The position numbers were made by a program, and so were the translations under genes. A stretch of 38,563 bases of DNA from Streptomyces adelaidensis. GTDB taxonomy: Bacteria > Actinomycetota > Actinomycetes > Streptomycetales > Streptomycetaceae. The stretch lies in assembly GCF_016598475.1 (NCBI RefSeq), contig NZ_JAEMUX010000078.1:1-38563 (forward strand), given 5' to 3'. The notes below the pieces were generated by a model. That model made no database searches, was not told the origin of the DNA, and saw nothing but the letters and a program-made list of their open reading frames with translations. Below are positions 1 through 8,184 of the stretch, in pieces (position 1 is the first letter of the stretch; each line of letters opens with the position of its first letter).

Positions 1-72
1 CACTGGCGGCACTGGCGGCACTGGCGGCACTGGCGGCACTGGCGACGCTGGCGACGCTGGCGACGCTGGCGG
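1..72. repeat. 9-base tandem repeat coding a PPV/SAP tail
   Basis: Perfect and near-perfect copies of the 9-mer CACTGGCGG (about 4.5 copies), then CGCTGGCGA variants (about 3 copies). In the minus-strand zeta-toxin frame these read as PPV repeats preceded by SAP repeats, so the repeat is in frame and coding. It continues beyond the left edge. Its length may vary between strains by slippage. Confidence 0.85.
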
Positions 73-972
73 TGAGGTGGTGAGCCGTTCCGTCGCGTTC
101 GGGGTCAGCAGGGGGCGGGCCTGGTCGTCGATGCGGGCGAGTCTGGCCGGCCACTCGGGGCCGGCCCCGGCGGCGGTCTCGCGCAGCCGCAGCTGGGTGT
201 CGACGAAGGAGTCGCTCTCGGCGGCTGTCCACGGTCGGGCGCGCTCGGTGTCGAGGGCGTCGCGGAGCCCCGGCGGGCCGGCCCAGTCGCCCGTGTCGTC
301 GAGGGAGTTGCTGTAGCGGGGCTTGCTCTCGCCGCGCCGGTAGACACTGGTGAGGTCGGCGAGGGCGCCCCGGTCGACCCGGTCGGCGAGGTCGCGGATG
401 CCGGCGTACGACTCGTCGGCGTTGGACTGGACGGTCAGCCGCCCCTGCCCCCGGTCGGCGAGCTGCTCGAAGTACCGGTTGACGATGCCCTGGTTGCTCA
501 TCGCCTGCGGCACGCCCATGAAGAGGGCCTCGACGCGCGCGCCGGAGTCCCGGTAGGCCCGCATCTTCTCCTCCACGGCCCCCGCGTTCTGCGAGGTCTC
601 CTGGATGATCGCGTGGAGGCCGTGCTCGCGGACGTAACCCTCGGCCTGGGCCATCCAGGCCCGCCCGTCGGCCCGGGTGTAGGCGGCCATGAGGGTGTCG
701 TCCTGGGCCATGAGCCGGGCGTACTCGGGGTGGTAGGGCTTGTAGAGGTCGCTGTCGACGTCCACGAAGCCGCCGTGCCGGTCGAGCACGCCGGCCACCA
801 TCTCGGTGACCCTGCTCTTGCCCGCGCCGGGCTGGCCGACCAGGAACACCACCGTGGGCGTCTCCTGCCCGGCCCGGCCGGCCAGCAGGTCGGGCACGAT
901 GCGCTCGCGGAAGATCCGCCGGTTCTCGGCGTCGGACAGCCGGTGCCGCTCCACCTCGGCCGGATCGATCAC
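1..972 (-). CDS. Zeta-toxin-like P-loop kinase (partial, runs off the left edge)
   Basis: At least 324 codons with no stop before base 1. The GTG start at 972-970 overlaps the stop of the upstream small gene (GTGA), so translation is probably coupled. A Walker A motif GQPGAGKS lies at about residues 46-53, followed by a VDVDSD segment and by QETSQN. This is the layout of zeta toxins, which phosphorylate UDP-N-acetylglucosamine and poison wall synthesis. The kinase domain fills roughly residues 20-230. After a helical stretch the protein enters a Ser/Pro/Ala then PPV-repeat tail encoded by 9-base repeats that reach the window edge. The gene is the last visible one downstream of the coupling ATPase, so it could be a T4SS effector rather than a plain toxin-antitoxin toxin. 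The fold call is good. The role is inferred. Confidence 0.8.
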   Translation of the reverse strand, partial: MIDPAEVERHRLSDAENRRIFRERIVPDLLAGRAGQETPTVVFLVGQPGAGKSRVTEMVAGVLDRHGGFVDVDSDLYKPYHPEYARLMAQDDTLMAAYTRADGRAWMAQAEGYVREHGLHAIIQETSQNAGAVEEKMRAYRDSGARVEALFMGVPQAMSNQGIVNRYFEQLADRGQGRLTVQSNADESYAGIRDLADRVDRGALADLTSVYRRGESKPRYSNSLDDTGDWAGPPGLRDALDTERARPWTAAESDSFVDTQLRLRETAAGAGPEWPARLARIDDQARPLLTPNATERLTTSPPASPASPASPVPPVPPVPPVPPV

Positions 973-1304
973 GCGAGGCCCTCCAGCACCTCGCGGGCGA
1001 CCCGGGCGTAGCGGGTGCGGGCCTCGGCGATCTGCTCGCGGTCGGCGGAGCGCAGCCGCTCGCGCTCCTTCGCCAGCCGCCCCTGCGCCGCCCGCGCCGC
1101 CTCGATGACGGCGGCGTCGGGTGCGCCCTTGGCCTCCTCGGCCGCGATGAGCGCGCTGTAGGCGCCGACGGCCCCGTTGACGGCCTCGATGGCCGCCTCG
1201 TACGCGGCGGTCTCCTCGTTCGACCAGTCGTGCGGCTCCAGGTCGTGGGTCACCGAGATGCCCCTGCCCCGCCCGGCGTTCGGTGCGGCGTCCCCTGTGG
1301 TCAT
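969..1304 (-). CDS. Small helical protein, candidate antitoxin of the zeta-like kinase
   Basis: 111 residues. The ATG at 1304 has a strong GGAGGA ribosome site 5 bases upstream. The protein is Ala/Glu/Arg-rich and looks almost entirely helical, with no membrane segment. Its stop overlaps the GTG start of the zeta-like kinase, the antitoxin-first order typical of toxin-antitoxin pairs. Epsilon antitoxins are also small helical bundles that block the kinase, but I see no direct sequence match to epsilon, so the antitoxin role rests on size and context. It could instead be a secretion adaptor. Confidence 0.65.
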   Translation of the reverse strand: MTTGDAAPNAGRGRGISVTHDLEPHDWSNEETAAYEAAIEAVNGAVGAYSALIAAEEAKGAPDAAVIEAARAAQGRLAKERERLRSADREQIAEARTRYARVAREVLEGLA

Positions 1305-1404
1305 GTGTTCCTCCGGTGTCCCGGTGCGTCCGGTCCAGTAGTCATTTCCACTGGTCATTCTGAGGGACGGCTGATCACCGGCCGGTAGTTCCCGGCGGGA
1401 CCGC

Positions 1405-1593
1405 TCAGCCCTCGGCCCACTTCCGCAACAGGGCCTCGCGCTCCTCGCGCCGCGGGGTGCCCTCACCCGCGTGGGTACGCCCCCACTCGGCGAGGGCGCC
1501 CACGTCGGCCGTCCCCGCGACGAACCGGTCCAGCAGGGCGACGGACAGGTCGTACTCGGACCGAGCTCCGGCCGCGTCGCGAATGGCCGGCAT
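1405..1593 (-). CDS. Small conserved-type protein of unknown function
   Basis: 62 residues. The ATG at 1593 lies one base after the coupling-ATPase stop (TGA 1597-1595), so it is probably translated by coupling. It is acidic and helical with a LLDRFVAG segment, an EWGRTHAG segment and a charged C-terminus ending KWAEG. No family recognised. The tight spacing puts it in the secretion operon, and about 100 noncoding bases separate it from the zeta pair downstream. It may be a small accessory or chaperone. Confidence 0.6.
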   Translation of the reverse strand: MPAIRDAAGARSEYDLSVALLDRFVAGTADVGALAEWGRTHAGEGTPRREEREALLRKWAEG

Positions 1594-1594
1594 G

Positions 1595-3325
1595 TCAGCG
1601 CGCCCCGGGGTCGTACTTCCGCAGCGATTCCTGGACCTCGCGGGCGTACGGGCCCTCCCACCACGGGATGGTCTCGACGAGGACCGGCTTGGTGCCGGAG
1701 GCGAGGACGAGGGCGCGGCCCGGGGGCATGGCGCCGAGGTCGGAGACGCCGAAGACACGTTGGCGGCTGACTGACTCGCTGACCGTGCGGTTGCCGCTCC
1801 AGCCGCCGAACTCCGACTCCCGGCTCGCCTGGAACTCGCGCAGTTCGAACTCGCCCGCCAGCTCGCTGAGATCGCCCAGGAACCGGGTGTCGGAGACACC
1901 GCCGCCGTAGACCCGGACGTTCGCGGCGGACCACAGCTTCTCCATGCCGCGCTCGCCCCACACCTCGATGCCCTGCGCCCAGGACTGGAGGATGGTCATG
2001 AGGATGATGCCGCGCGAGCCGTAGTGGGAGTACAGGTCGGGCAGGGTGCGCCAGCGGCAGACGTTCGCGGCCTCGTCGAGGACGCCTACGAGGGGGAGCG
2101 GGAGGCGGCCGCCGCGCTGGGTGGTGGCGTACTCCTCGGCCGCCTCGACGACGGCGACGGTGAGCGCGGTGACCAGCGGTCCGGCGGAGTCCCGGCCCTC
2201 CCGGGAGAGGGAGTACAGGGTGGAGGCGGTGCGGACGAACGCGTGCGGGTCGAACTCGGGGGCGTTCGGGTCGGCGGGCGGCGTCACCCAGCGGTTGACC
2301 TCCGGGTTGACCAGGCAGGACGCCATCTGCTGGGCGACGCCGTAGATGCCGCTGCGCTGCTTGTCGGGGGCGCTGATGACACCGCTGAGGCCGTCGGCGG
2401 CCATGGCGTGCCCCGACCCGCGCAGGATGCGCTCGGGGGTGTCGTCCTTGGGGTTGGACAGCCAGGTGTAGATCTGCGTGATGGGCATCTTGCCGCAGGC
2501 GGCGGCGAGCAGGAGGTTGGCGAGCAGGTCCTGGCCGGCCGGGTCGAAGAAGGCGTCGGTGGAGGCGTTCGCGTCGCGCGAGCCGGAGGCGAAGTGGTCG
2601 GCCATCTTGCGGGCCTTGGCCACGTCCGTGACGTACGACAACGGGTTCCACCACCAGCTCGGCGCCTCGGCGGCGACCTGCTGCGGGTCGAACACCCAGA
2701 TGGGACCGCGGGCGGAGCGGGGACCTCGGGTGGCGTCCACGATGTCCCGCTTGTTGGAGGTGACGAGGACCGCGCCGGGCCCGTCGAGGATCGCCGGGAC
2801 GGCCCGCCGGGTCGTCTTGCCGGTACGCGGCCCCCAGATGTCGATGTGCATGTCCTCGTACGAACCGAACAGCGGCTGCCGCCCCTTGACGGACCGTCCG
2901 ATGAACACGCCCGGCGTCTTCGCCTTCACGCCGAGCCGCTCGGCGGTGGCGGCGGCGCCCTTCATGGTCAGCTTGCCCAGTTCCTCACCCTTGGCGAGGT
3001 GCTGGGCGGCGCCGTCCACGTCGGGCTTCTTCCGGAACCGCTGCACCACCCGGTACGCGACCGCGCCCAGGATGCCGAGCAGCACGGCCTCCCCGGCGGC
3101 GACCGCGCTGGCCGGGGACCCCGGCCAGCTGTAGTCGCCCTTCACCAGGGCGACGAGGAACGTCAGCGGGTTGCCGGCCGGCGCGGGGGCGTCGGCGAAC
3201 GGCGCCCCGATCTTCGCGGCCAGCCAGGCACCCACGACCCCCAGGAGCACGATCGCGACCACGATGACGATCTCGATCGTCCAGTCGTCCTCGGCGCGGG
3301 GCTTCTTCTGCTGTTCTGCGGTCAC
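1595..3325 (-). CDS. VirD4/TraD-type coupling ATPase
   Basis: 576 residues from a GTG at 3325 preceded by an AAAGGA site. Two N-terminal membrane spans (about residues 17-38 and 74-94) are followed by a RecA-like ATPase. Walker A is GPRTGKTT at about 165-172, and Walker B is within VGVLDEAA in the second half. The C-terminal part resembles the TraG/TraD/TraM-recognition ATPases. Coupling proteins sit at the base of a T4SS, form hexamers and choose the substrate (DNA or protein). Here it is the last machine component of the minus-strand half, directly upstream of the small proteins and the zeta-like kinase. With no relaxase in view, it may recruit protein effectors. Family assignment is firm. 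Confidence 0.9.
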   Translation of the reverse strand: MTAEQQKKPRAEDDWTIEIVIVVAIVLLGVVGAWLAAKIGAPFADAPAPAGNPLTFLVALVKGDYSWPGSPASAVAAGEAVLLGILGAVAYRVVQRFRKKPDVDGAAQHLAKGEELGKLTMKGAAATAERLGVKAKTPGVFIGRSVKGRQPLFGSYEDMHIDIWGPRTGKTTRRAVPAILDGPGAVLVTSNKRDIVDATRGPRSARGPIWVFDPQQVAAEAPSWWWNPLSYVTDVAKARKMADHFASGSRDANASTDAFFDPAGQDLLANLLLAAACGKMPITQIYTWLSNPKDDTPERILRGSGHAMAADGLSGVISAPDKQRSGIYGVAQQMASCLVNPEVNRWVTPPADPNAPEFDPHAFVRTASTLYSLSREGRDSAGPLVTALTVAVVEAAEEYATTQRGGRLPLPLVGVLDEAANVCRWRTLPDLYSHYGSRGIILMTILQSWAQGIEVWGERGMEKLWSAANVRVYGGGVSDTRFLGDLSELAGEFELREFQASRESEFGGWSGNRTVSESVSRQRVFGVSDLGAMPPGRALVLASGTKPVLVETIPWWEGPYAREVQESLRKYDPGAR

Positions 3326-3376
3326 CCGCGGGTCCGTCCTTTCTGGGGGTGGGGGGAAGCCGGGTGGAGCGGCCGG

Positions 3377-4783
3377 TCAGGCCTTCTCGGCCTCGAAGGC
3401 GAAAAGGCCGTCGGCGGTGTCGACGAGCGTGTAGCCGCTGCTGCTGAACGCCTCGGGAAGCTCCGTCCCCTCGGGGACCATGCCGAGCAGTTCCTTGGTG
3501 TCCGCGGCCAGAGCTGCGGTCTCGCCGTCGTCGAGCCTCGCGTAGAGGACACCGCCAGGAGTGATCAGCAACGGCTTGATGTTCTTCTCGTCCGCCTCCT
3601 GGCGCCACAGCTCGGCGCCGGTCTCGGTGTTCCAGGCGAGCGCGCCCTCACCGAAGTTGGAGACGGCCGTCTTGCCGTCGGGCGAGACAACGATCTTGGC
3701 CAGGTCCGTCGTGGCCAGGCTGAGCTCGACGGACGGTCCCGTGGCCACGGTGCGTCCGGTCGGCAGGTCGACCGTGGTGATCACCGATTCGCTGCTGCCC
3801 AGCGGTGTCCACATGAGCGTCGCCCGGTCGCCCCGGAGCGGGAACAGGTCCTTGTGGCCGTCCTTGATGTCACCGCCCTCGCCACGCAGTTCACTGGGCG
3901 GGGTGACGTCGTCGTCCGTGTTCCAGACGATCTCGTCCGTGGTTCGGTCGGCCAAGCGCAGAGAGGAGTACGCCCCGTCGTACTTGGCGACATAGCCCTG
4001 GCCGGTGCCGAAGATGGTCTCGTCGGCCAGGAACCGCTCGAGAACGAAGTCCTTGCCGCCACCGATCGGAGCGAAGGTCACCTCACCGTCGGGCATCTCG
4101 ACATGTCCCCGGACCACCGGCAGGTCCCTGTTCCCCTCACCGGTGAGAGTCGAACTGCCCAGTTCCCTGCCGTTGGGGTCATACATGGTGTAGACCTTTT
4201 TGAGAGTGGCCGCCTTCAGACCGCTCCCTGCCGTGCTCTCGCACGTACGGATCAGGAGGGCCGGGGAACCGTCCTTCCACTCGCCCACTTGGACGAGAGA
4301 GTCGAGCGAGGGCTGCTTCTCCAGTGCGGGGTCGTACTCGCACTTCACGGTGAGAGACTTGCGCTCCTCACCGGTGGCCGCGTCGTAGACGTGGGCGACG
4401 AGGTGCACCGTCGGCGTCTCCGCCTCGGACTCCTCGTCCGGGACAGTGCGGTCCTGGACCAGGACGAAGGCGTCCCCCACCTGGCACACGCTCTCCCGGG
4501 TGGCGGGGAAGCCCTTGTCGTCCTGTCCGTCGAAGGCGGCGTCACCCGGGCACGAGTACTCCCCACCGTCCTTCTGGGCCAGGCTCCAGGCAGGTTTCGC
4601 CGCCAGCCCCGGGATCCGCTCACCCTTGTAGACGGGTTCGCCGTCCGCGCCGGCCGACGCGGACGCCTTCGGGCTTCCGGTGGCCTTCGTACCGGTCCCG
4701 GCGTCTTCGTCACCGCCACCACAGCCGGTCACGAGTCCCAGGGACAGGACGGTTCCGACGACGAGACCAGTGCGTGTCTTCAT
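3377..4783 (-). CDS. Beta-propeller (PQQ-like) lipoprotein
   Basis: About 468 residues. I choose the ATG at 4783 because AAGGA lies just upstream. A TTG one codon earlier would run into that site. The signal peptide ends in a lipobox, VTGC, so the mature protein should be lipid-anchored outside the membrane. A Ser/Ala/Gly linker follows, then a propeller-like body with repeated beta segments and one clear PQQ-type motif (AWNTETGAELW) near the C-terminus. Propeller lipoproteins often act as assembly platforms or ligand sensors. Lying between the wall hydrolase and the coupling ATPase, it is probably an outer-face component of the secretion apparatus. No enzymatic residues were recognised. Confidence 0.8.
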   Translation of the reverse strand: MKTRTGLVVGTVLSLGLVTGCGGGDEDAGTGTKATGSPKASASAGADGEPVYKGERIPGLAAKPAWSLAQKDGGEYSCPGDAAFDGQDDKGFPATRESVCQVGDAFVLVQDRTVPDEESEAETPTVHLVAHVYDAATGEERKSLTVKCEYDPALEKQPSLDSLVQVGEWKDGSPALLIRTCESTAGSGLKAATLKKVYTMYDPNGRELGSSTLTGEGNRDLPVVRGHVEMPDGEVTFAPIGGGKDFVLERFLADETIFGTGQGYVAKYDGAYSSLRLADRTTDEIVWNTDDDVTPPSELRGEGGDIKDGHKDLFPLRGDRATLMWTPLGSSESVITTVDLPTGRTVATGPSVELSLATTDLAKIVVSPDGKTAVSNFGEGALAWNTETGAELWRQEADEKNIKPLLITPGGVLYARLDDGETAALAADTKELLGMVPEGTELPEAFSSSGYTLVDTADGLFAFEAEKA

Positions 4784-4828
4784 CAACTTCCTTGTTCTGT
4801 ACGGGGTGGAGGGATGGGGAGCGGTCGC

Positions 4829-4854
4829 GGGGCGGGATTCCCGGGGCCCGCCCC
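4829..4854 (-). terminator. Strong GC hairpin after the cell-wall hydrolase gene
   Basis: GGGGCGGG (4829-4836) and CCCGCCCC (4847-4854) form a perfect 8-bp stem with a 10-base loop, just downstream of the minus-strand hydrolase stop at 4871. There is no T-run, which is common for terminators in high-GC actinomycetes. It may attenuate transcription into the lipoprotein and coupling genes. Confidence 0.45.
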
Positions 4855-4870
4855 AAGCCCTGTACCTCTG

Positions 4871-6985
4871 CTATGCCTCTGCCTTACCGTCACCCTCGAC
4901 CGCGTTCGTGCCCGCCGGGATCGGTACGCGGTAGACGCCGGTGATCTTGTCCTGGACGTCCCAGGTGCTGAAGGAGACGTTCTTGCCCGGACGCGGGGCG
5001 TGGATGATCTTCTTGCTCTTGGGGTCCCAGACGATGCCCACGTGCCCGGACAGTCCGTCGCCCTCCGGCCGGAAGAAGATCAGGTCGCCGGGCTGGGCCT
5101 CGGAGAGCTGCACCTCGTACTTCTCCAGGCGGGGCTCCTGCACATGGGTGGTGCCACCGATGTCGATCTTCCCGTCGCTGGCCATGAAGTACGCCCACTG
5201 CGTGAAGCTGGAGCAGTCGAAGCTGGTCGGGTTCTGGCCCTGGAGCCGCGCCGCGCCGTACACGTACGGCACGCCGATGCCGCGCTGCGCCCAGCCGAGG
5301 ACCGCGCGGATCACGGGGTCGTCGGAGTCGGGGAGGACCCCGGAGGCGCCGGCGCCGTCGGGGGCGACGGCCGTACCGCTGCCTCCCTTCGCGCAGTCGG
5401 CGTACTCGGCGTCGCGGGACTTGTCCGTGTCGTCGGAGCCGGGAACCGTGCCGTAGTCGGGGTTGGCCGTGACCCGGCCCGCCATCCACTGCGCGGGGTC
5501 GACCATGCCGGGGCCCTGGTCCTGGCCGCCGACGAACGGGTTGTCGACACCCGGGACGAGGACCTCCCAGTGCAGGTGGGGGCCGGTGACGTTGCCGGAC
5601 GCGCCGACCGTGCCTATCTGGTCACCGCGCTTGACGGAATCGCCGACGGACACATTGAACGAGGTCTGGTGGGCGTAGAGCGTGATGACGCCGTCCGCGT
5701 GCCGCAGCTTCGTCATGTTCCCGTACGCCCCGCCGGGGCCCGCGGCCACGACCTTGCCGTCAGCCGGGGCGTAGATCGGGGTGCCGCTGCGAGCCACCAG
5801 GTCGAGGCCGGTGTGGTAGCCGAGGCTCCACATGCCGCCGCTCTTGTGGTACGGCGTGCCCATCACGTAGGTGCCCCGCTTCATGGGCCACTGCCAGTCC
5901 TTGCCGGTGGTGGTGGGCGGCTTGGCGTCGGGGAAGGAGACCGGCGTCACGCTCGTACCGCTGGAGCCGCTGGTGACCGTGTACGCGGCCGGCGCCATGG
6001 CGGAGACGACCTCCTCGCTCTCGCCTTCCAGCGGCGGGGTCGACCAGGACCGGGCCGAGGTCGCGGCGATGCTGAGGGCCCGGTCGGGCTGAGCGTCGTT
6101 GCCGACCGGCTCCGGGATGTCCGACTGCTTGCCGAGGGTGGGGAAGTCGGGGTTCTTCTCGACGGTTTCCTTCAGATGGACGTACCAGCGCTTGATGAGG
6201 TCGTCGTCGCCGGTGAGCGCACCGCGGTAGCGGGCGGCCTGGGTGAGGACGACGCGTGGGTAGATGGTGTTGGAGGCGGTCGAGCCGGAGTAGATCTGCA
6301 GGGCTTTGAAGGGCTGGGTCTCGGCCTTCTTGGCGTGCAGGAAGTTGGCCGCGGCGTAGGCCGCGTCGTCAATGTTGTACAGGTCCTTCTTGCCGTCGCC
6401 GTTGCCGTCGTCGCCGTAGTCCGTCCAGGCCGGCTTCCCGAACTGCAGGATGCCCATGTAGCCGAGGGAGTTGGCGCCGCCGGGCGCGGCCGACGGGTCC
6501 TGGCCGTACTTCGTCTCCTGGTACATCTGCCCGGCGATCATCGTCCAGTCGAGGCCGTCGTACCGGGCGGCGGCGCGCATCGAGGCGAGGATCATCTTCG
6601 GCGGTATCTCGTTGCGCGCGGTCTCGCTCGGCATGTACATCTTGTCGGCCGGCATGACCGGGTTGGTGGCCGCGGCGTCACCGGTGTTGCCTGCCTCGGC
6701 GTTGTCGGCGTAGTCGCCGCAGGCGGCGTTCGAGGCGCCGTTGCCGACGCCCCCGAGCATGCTGCCGATGAGCAACAGGGCGAGACAGATGCCCGCGACG
6801 GCGAGGCCCCCGCCGCCACTGAGGAAGATCCACCACTTGAGGGTGCTCTTCTTCTTGCCCCCGCCGCCTCCTCCGCCCCCGCCTTTCGAGCCGCGGGCAC
6901 TGGCGGCCAGCTGACCGGCCGCCTTGGCGGTCTTGGCGACCTTCGCGGCCTTCGCCGCGGCCGCCAGTACGGCAGGTGCCACCAT
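4871..6985 (-). CDS. Three-domain cell-wall hydrolase: lytic transglycosylase + M23 + NlpC/P60
   Basis: 704 residues from the ATG at 6985, which has GGGGGAG upstream overlapping the end of the previous gene. A GTG at 7027 is a weaker alternative start. Layout: Ala/Lys-rich cytoplasmic head with a Gly run (about 35-43), one membrane span (about 58-80), a lytic-transglycosylase domain (about 130-255, likely catalytic Glu in YQETKYGQ), an M23 endopeptidase domain (about 375-485, zinc ligands in HTGLD and HLHWE) and an NlpC/P60 domain (about 560-690, Cys in SFDCSS, His in GHVGIVW). VirB1-type enzymes open the wall for T4SS channels. Tn916-type systems use two domains (transglycosylase + NlpC/P60), so the extra M23 module is notable. 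It would cut both glycan and peptide bonds. Confidence 0.92.
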   Translation of the reverse strand: MVAPAVLAAAAKAAKVAKTAKAAGQLAASARGSKGGGGGGGGGKKKSTLKWWIFLSGGGGLAVAGICLALLLIGSMLGGVGNGASNAACGDYADNAEAGNTGDAAATNPVMPADKMYMPSETARNEIPPKMILASMRAAARYDGLDWTMIAGQMYQETKYGQDPSAAPGGANSLGYMGILQFGKPAWTDYGDDGNGDGKKDLYNIDDAAYAAANFLHAKKAETQPFKALQIYSGSTASNTIYPRVVLTQAARYRGALTGDDDLIKRWYVHLKETVEKNPDFPTLGKQSDIPEPVGNDAQPDRALSIAATSARSWSTPPLEGESEEVVSAMAPAAYTVTSGSSGTSVTPVSFPDAKPPTTTGKDWQWPMKRGTYVMGTPYHKSGGMWSLGYHTGLDLVARSGTPIYAPADGKVVAAGPGGAYGNMTKLRHADGVITLYAHQTSFNVSVGDSVKRGDQIGTVGASGNVTGPHLHWEVLVPGVDNPFVGGQDQGPGMVDPAQWMAGRVTANPDYGTVPGSDDTDKSRDAEYADCAKGGSGTAVAPDGAGASGVLPDSDDPVIRAVLGWAQRGIGVPYVYGAARLQGQNPTSFDCSSFTQWAYFMASDGKIDIGGTTHVQEPRLEKYEVQLSEAQPGDLIFFRPEGDGLSGHVGIVWDPKSKKIIHAPRPGKNVSFSTWDVQDKITGVYRVPIPAGTNAVEGDGKAEA

Positions 6986-6992
6986 GGCAGGC

Positions 6993-7670
6993 TCACTCCC
7001 CCGATTCTTCGGAGGCGCCGACGTCACCGAGGCCGAAGATGTCGAACCCGGACACCACCCACTTGCCGCGGTCCTCCTGGACGGTCACGAGCCATTCGTT
7101 GGACTCCGTCGTCGACTGCCCGCCCGCGGTCACCGTGGACGTCGCCTTGACCAGGCTGGAGATCGTACGGCCGCTGCCGCGCACCAGATCGTCGGCAATC
7201 ACCGCGTCGCGTACGACGACGGCCGTGCCCTTGGACTCGCACTGCTCCGCCTCGCAGGTCGCCCACGTCTTGCCGGAGGGCAACGCGGTCGTCTGCTTCA
7301 TCCGGGTGTCGCCGGTGGTGAGTTCGAGCAGCGGGGGAACCCAGGTGACCGCGCTGCTCTTGTAGTCGTAGGTGGTGATGCCGGCCATGTACTTCGACAT
7401 GACCGTGTGGGCCTCGGCCACTTCCGTGAGCGCGACGATGGGGGTCGCGGCGGCGTCGCCCGGCTCGTCCGAGCCGGAGTCCGCGTCCGCCCCGCCGGAT
7501 CCCGCCTTCCCACCGGCGGTCGGTGCCGCCTGCCCACCGCTTCCGTCCTCGCCCCCGCCGTCGCCGTCGCCGTCGAAAACGATGAACATTGTCAGCGCGA
7601 CGGCGAGCAGAGCGCCGAGCACCGCCAGAGCCAGCAATGCCGTGCGCTTGTTCTCGGCAGGCAACTCCAC
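6993..7670 (-). CDS. Single-span extracytoplasmic T4SS accessory protein (VirB8/NTF2-like candidate)
   Basis: 225 residues from a GTG at 7670, preceded by AGGGAGA about 11 bases upstream. A short charged N-terminus, one membrane span (about 10-32), a Gly/Asp/Ser-rich linker (about 33-75), then a globular domain of about 140 residues outside the membrane with two nearby cysteines (TCEAEQC). The size and the N-in/C-out topology resemble VirB8/TcpC-type NTF2-like proteins, but I cannot confirm the fold. Its last codons carry the ribosome site of the hydrolase gene, so the two are coupled. Confidence 0.7.
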   Translation of the reverse strand: MELPAENKRTALLALAVLGALLAVALTMFIVFDGDGDGGGEDGSGGQAAPTAGGKAGSGGADADSGSDEPGDAAATPIVALTEVAEAHTVMSKYMAGITTYDYKSSAVTWVPPLLELTTGDTRMKQTTALPSGKTWATCEAEQCESKGTAVVVRDAVIADDLVRGSGRTISSLVKATSTVTAGGQSTTESNEWLVTVQEDRGKWVVSGFDIFGLGDVGASEESGE

Positions 7671-7759
7671 GGTTCCCGCGTCTCCCTTGTGCTGAGCCAG
7701 TACGGCGGTCGAGCGCTGACCGGGACACGGTAGGGGGAGGTGGGGCGGGAGAGGCTTGG

Positions 7760-7810
7760 CTTTTCCCGACGAGGAATGGGCCGGGAATCGGGGGCGGGCG
7801 CGGGGAAAAG
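7760..7810. terminator. Long-loop inverted repeat between operon genes
   Basis: CTTTTCCC (7760-7767) and GGGAAAAG (7803-7810) can pair across a 35-base GC-rich loop, just past the DUF4913 stop at 7822. It could be a weak terminator or an mRNA-processing structure. The 151-base gap 7671-7821 holds nothing else I recognise. Confidence 0.25.
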
Positions 7811-7821
7811 GTCGAAGGTCG

Positions 7822-8184
7822 TCACTCCGGCCGCGGATCCACCGGCAGCGGATCGAACGGATACGCCGTGTGCCCGTCCTTGGGTGAACAGGCCGCGAAC
7901 GGGCCCGAGTCGGCGTCCATCAGCACCCGCAGATGCGGGTCGGCATGGTGCAGCCACCAGGTCGACATACCGAGCGCCGGATCCTGCCGCAGGTGTTCCC
8001 AGGCCAGCCAGAGCGCTGAGAGACGGGCGCCGGCCTCGGGGTGTTCCCACCACTTGGGGCACCAGGTCGCCGACGAGCCGTTGACGCGGCGGCGGACCAT
8101 CTGGGCGAGGTAGTCGGAGACGAAGAGATAGACGTCCGCGAAGTAGAACTCCGGTTCTTCGGAGGCGGCTTCCGTGCTCGTCAT
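7822..8184 (-). CDS. DUF4913 family protein
   Basis: 120 residues. The ATG at 8184 overlaps the stop of the toxin gene (ATGA). The central WCPKWWEHPEA and LWLAWEHLRQDP segments, and WWLHHADPHLRVL after them, match my memory of the DUF4913 family of actinomycete conjugation and plasmid loci, where the Trp-rich core and the C-terminal GPF turn are conserved. The function of the family is not known to me. It is soluble, with no signal peptide. Coupling to the CD38-like gene suggests a role with the toxin or the secretion machine. Confidence 0.8.
   Translation of the reverse strand: MTSTEAASEEPEFYFADVYLFVSDYLAQMVRRRVNGSSATWCPKWWEHPEAGARLSALWLAWEHLRQDPALGMSTWWLHHADPHLRVLMDADSGPFAACSPKDGHTAYPFDPLPVDPRPE

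Noticed and set aside
1..72. CRISPR or noncoding satellite repeat
   Set aside because: The 9-base period keeps reading frame and codes the tail of the zeta-like protein. No spacer structure.
2024..7150. Very long plus-strand open frame (1708 codons) over the minus-strand secretion genes
   Set aside because: It is antisense to four well-supported genes with recognisable domains, and its Gly/Arg/Val-rich translation has no domain. Long antisense open frames are a side effect of high third-position GC.
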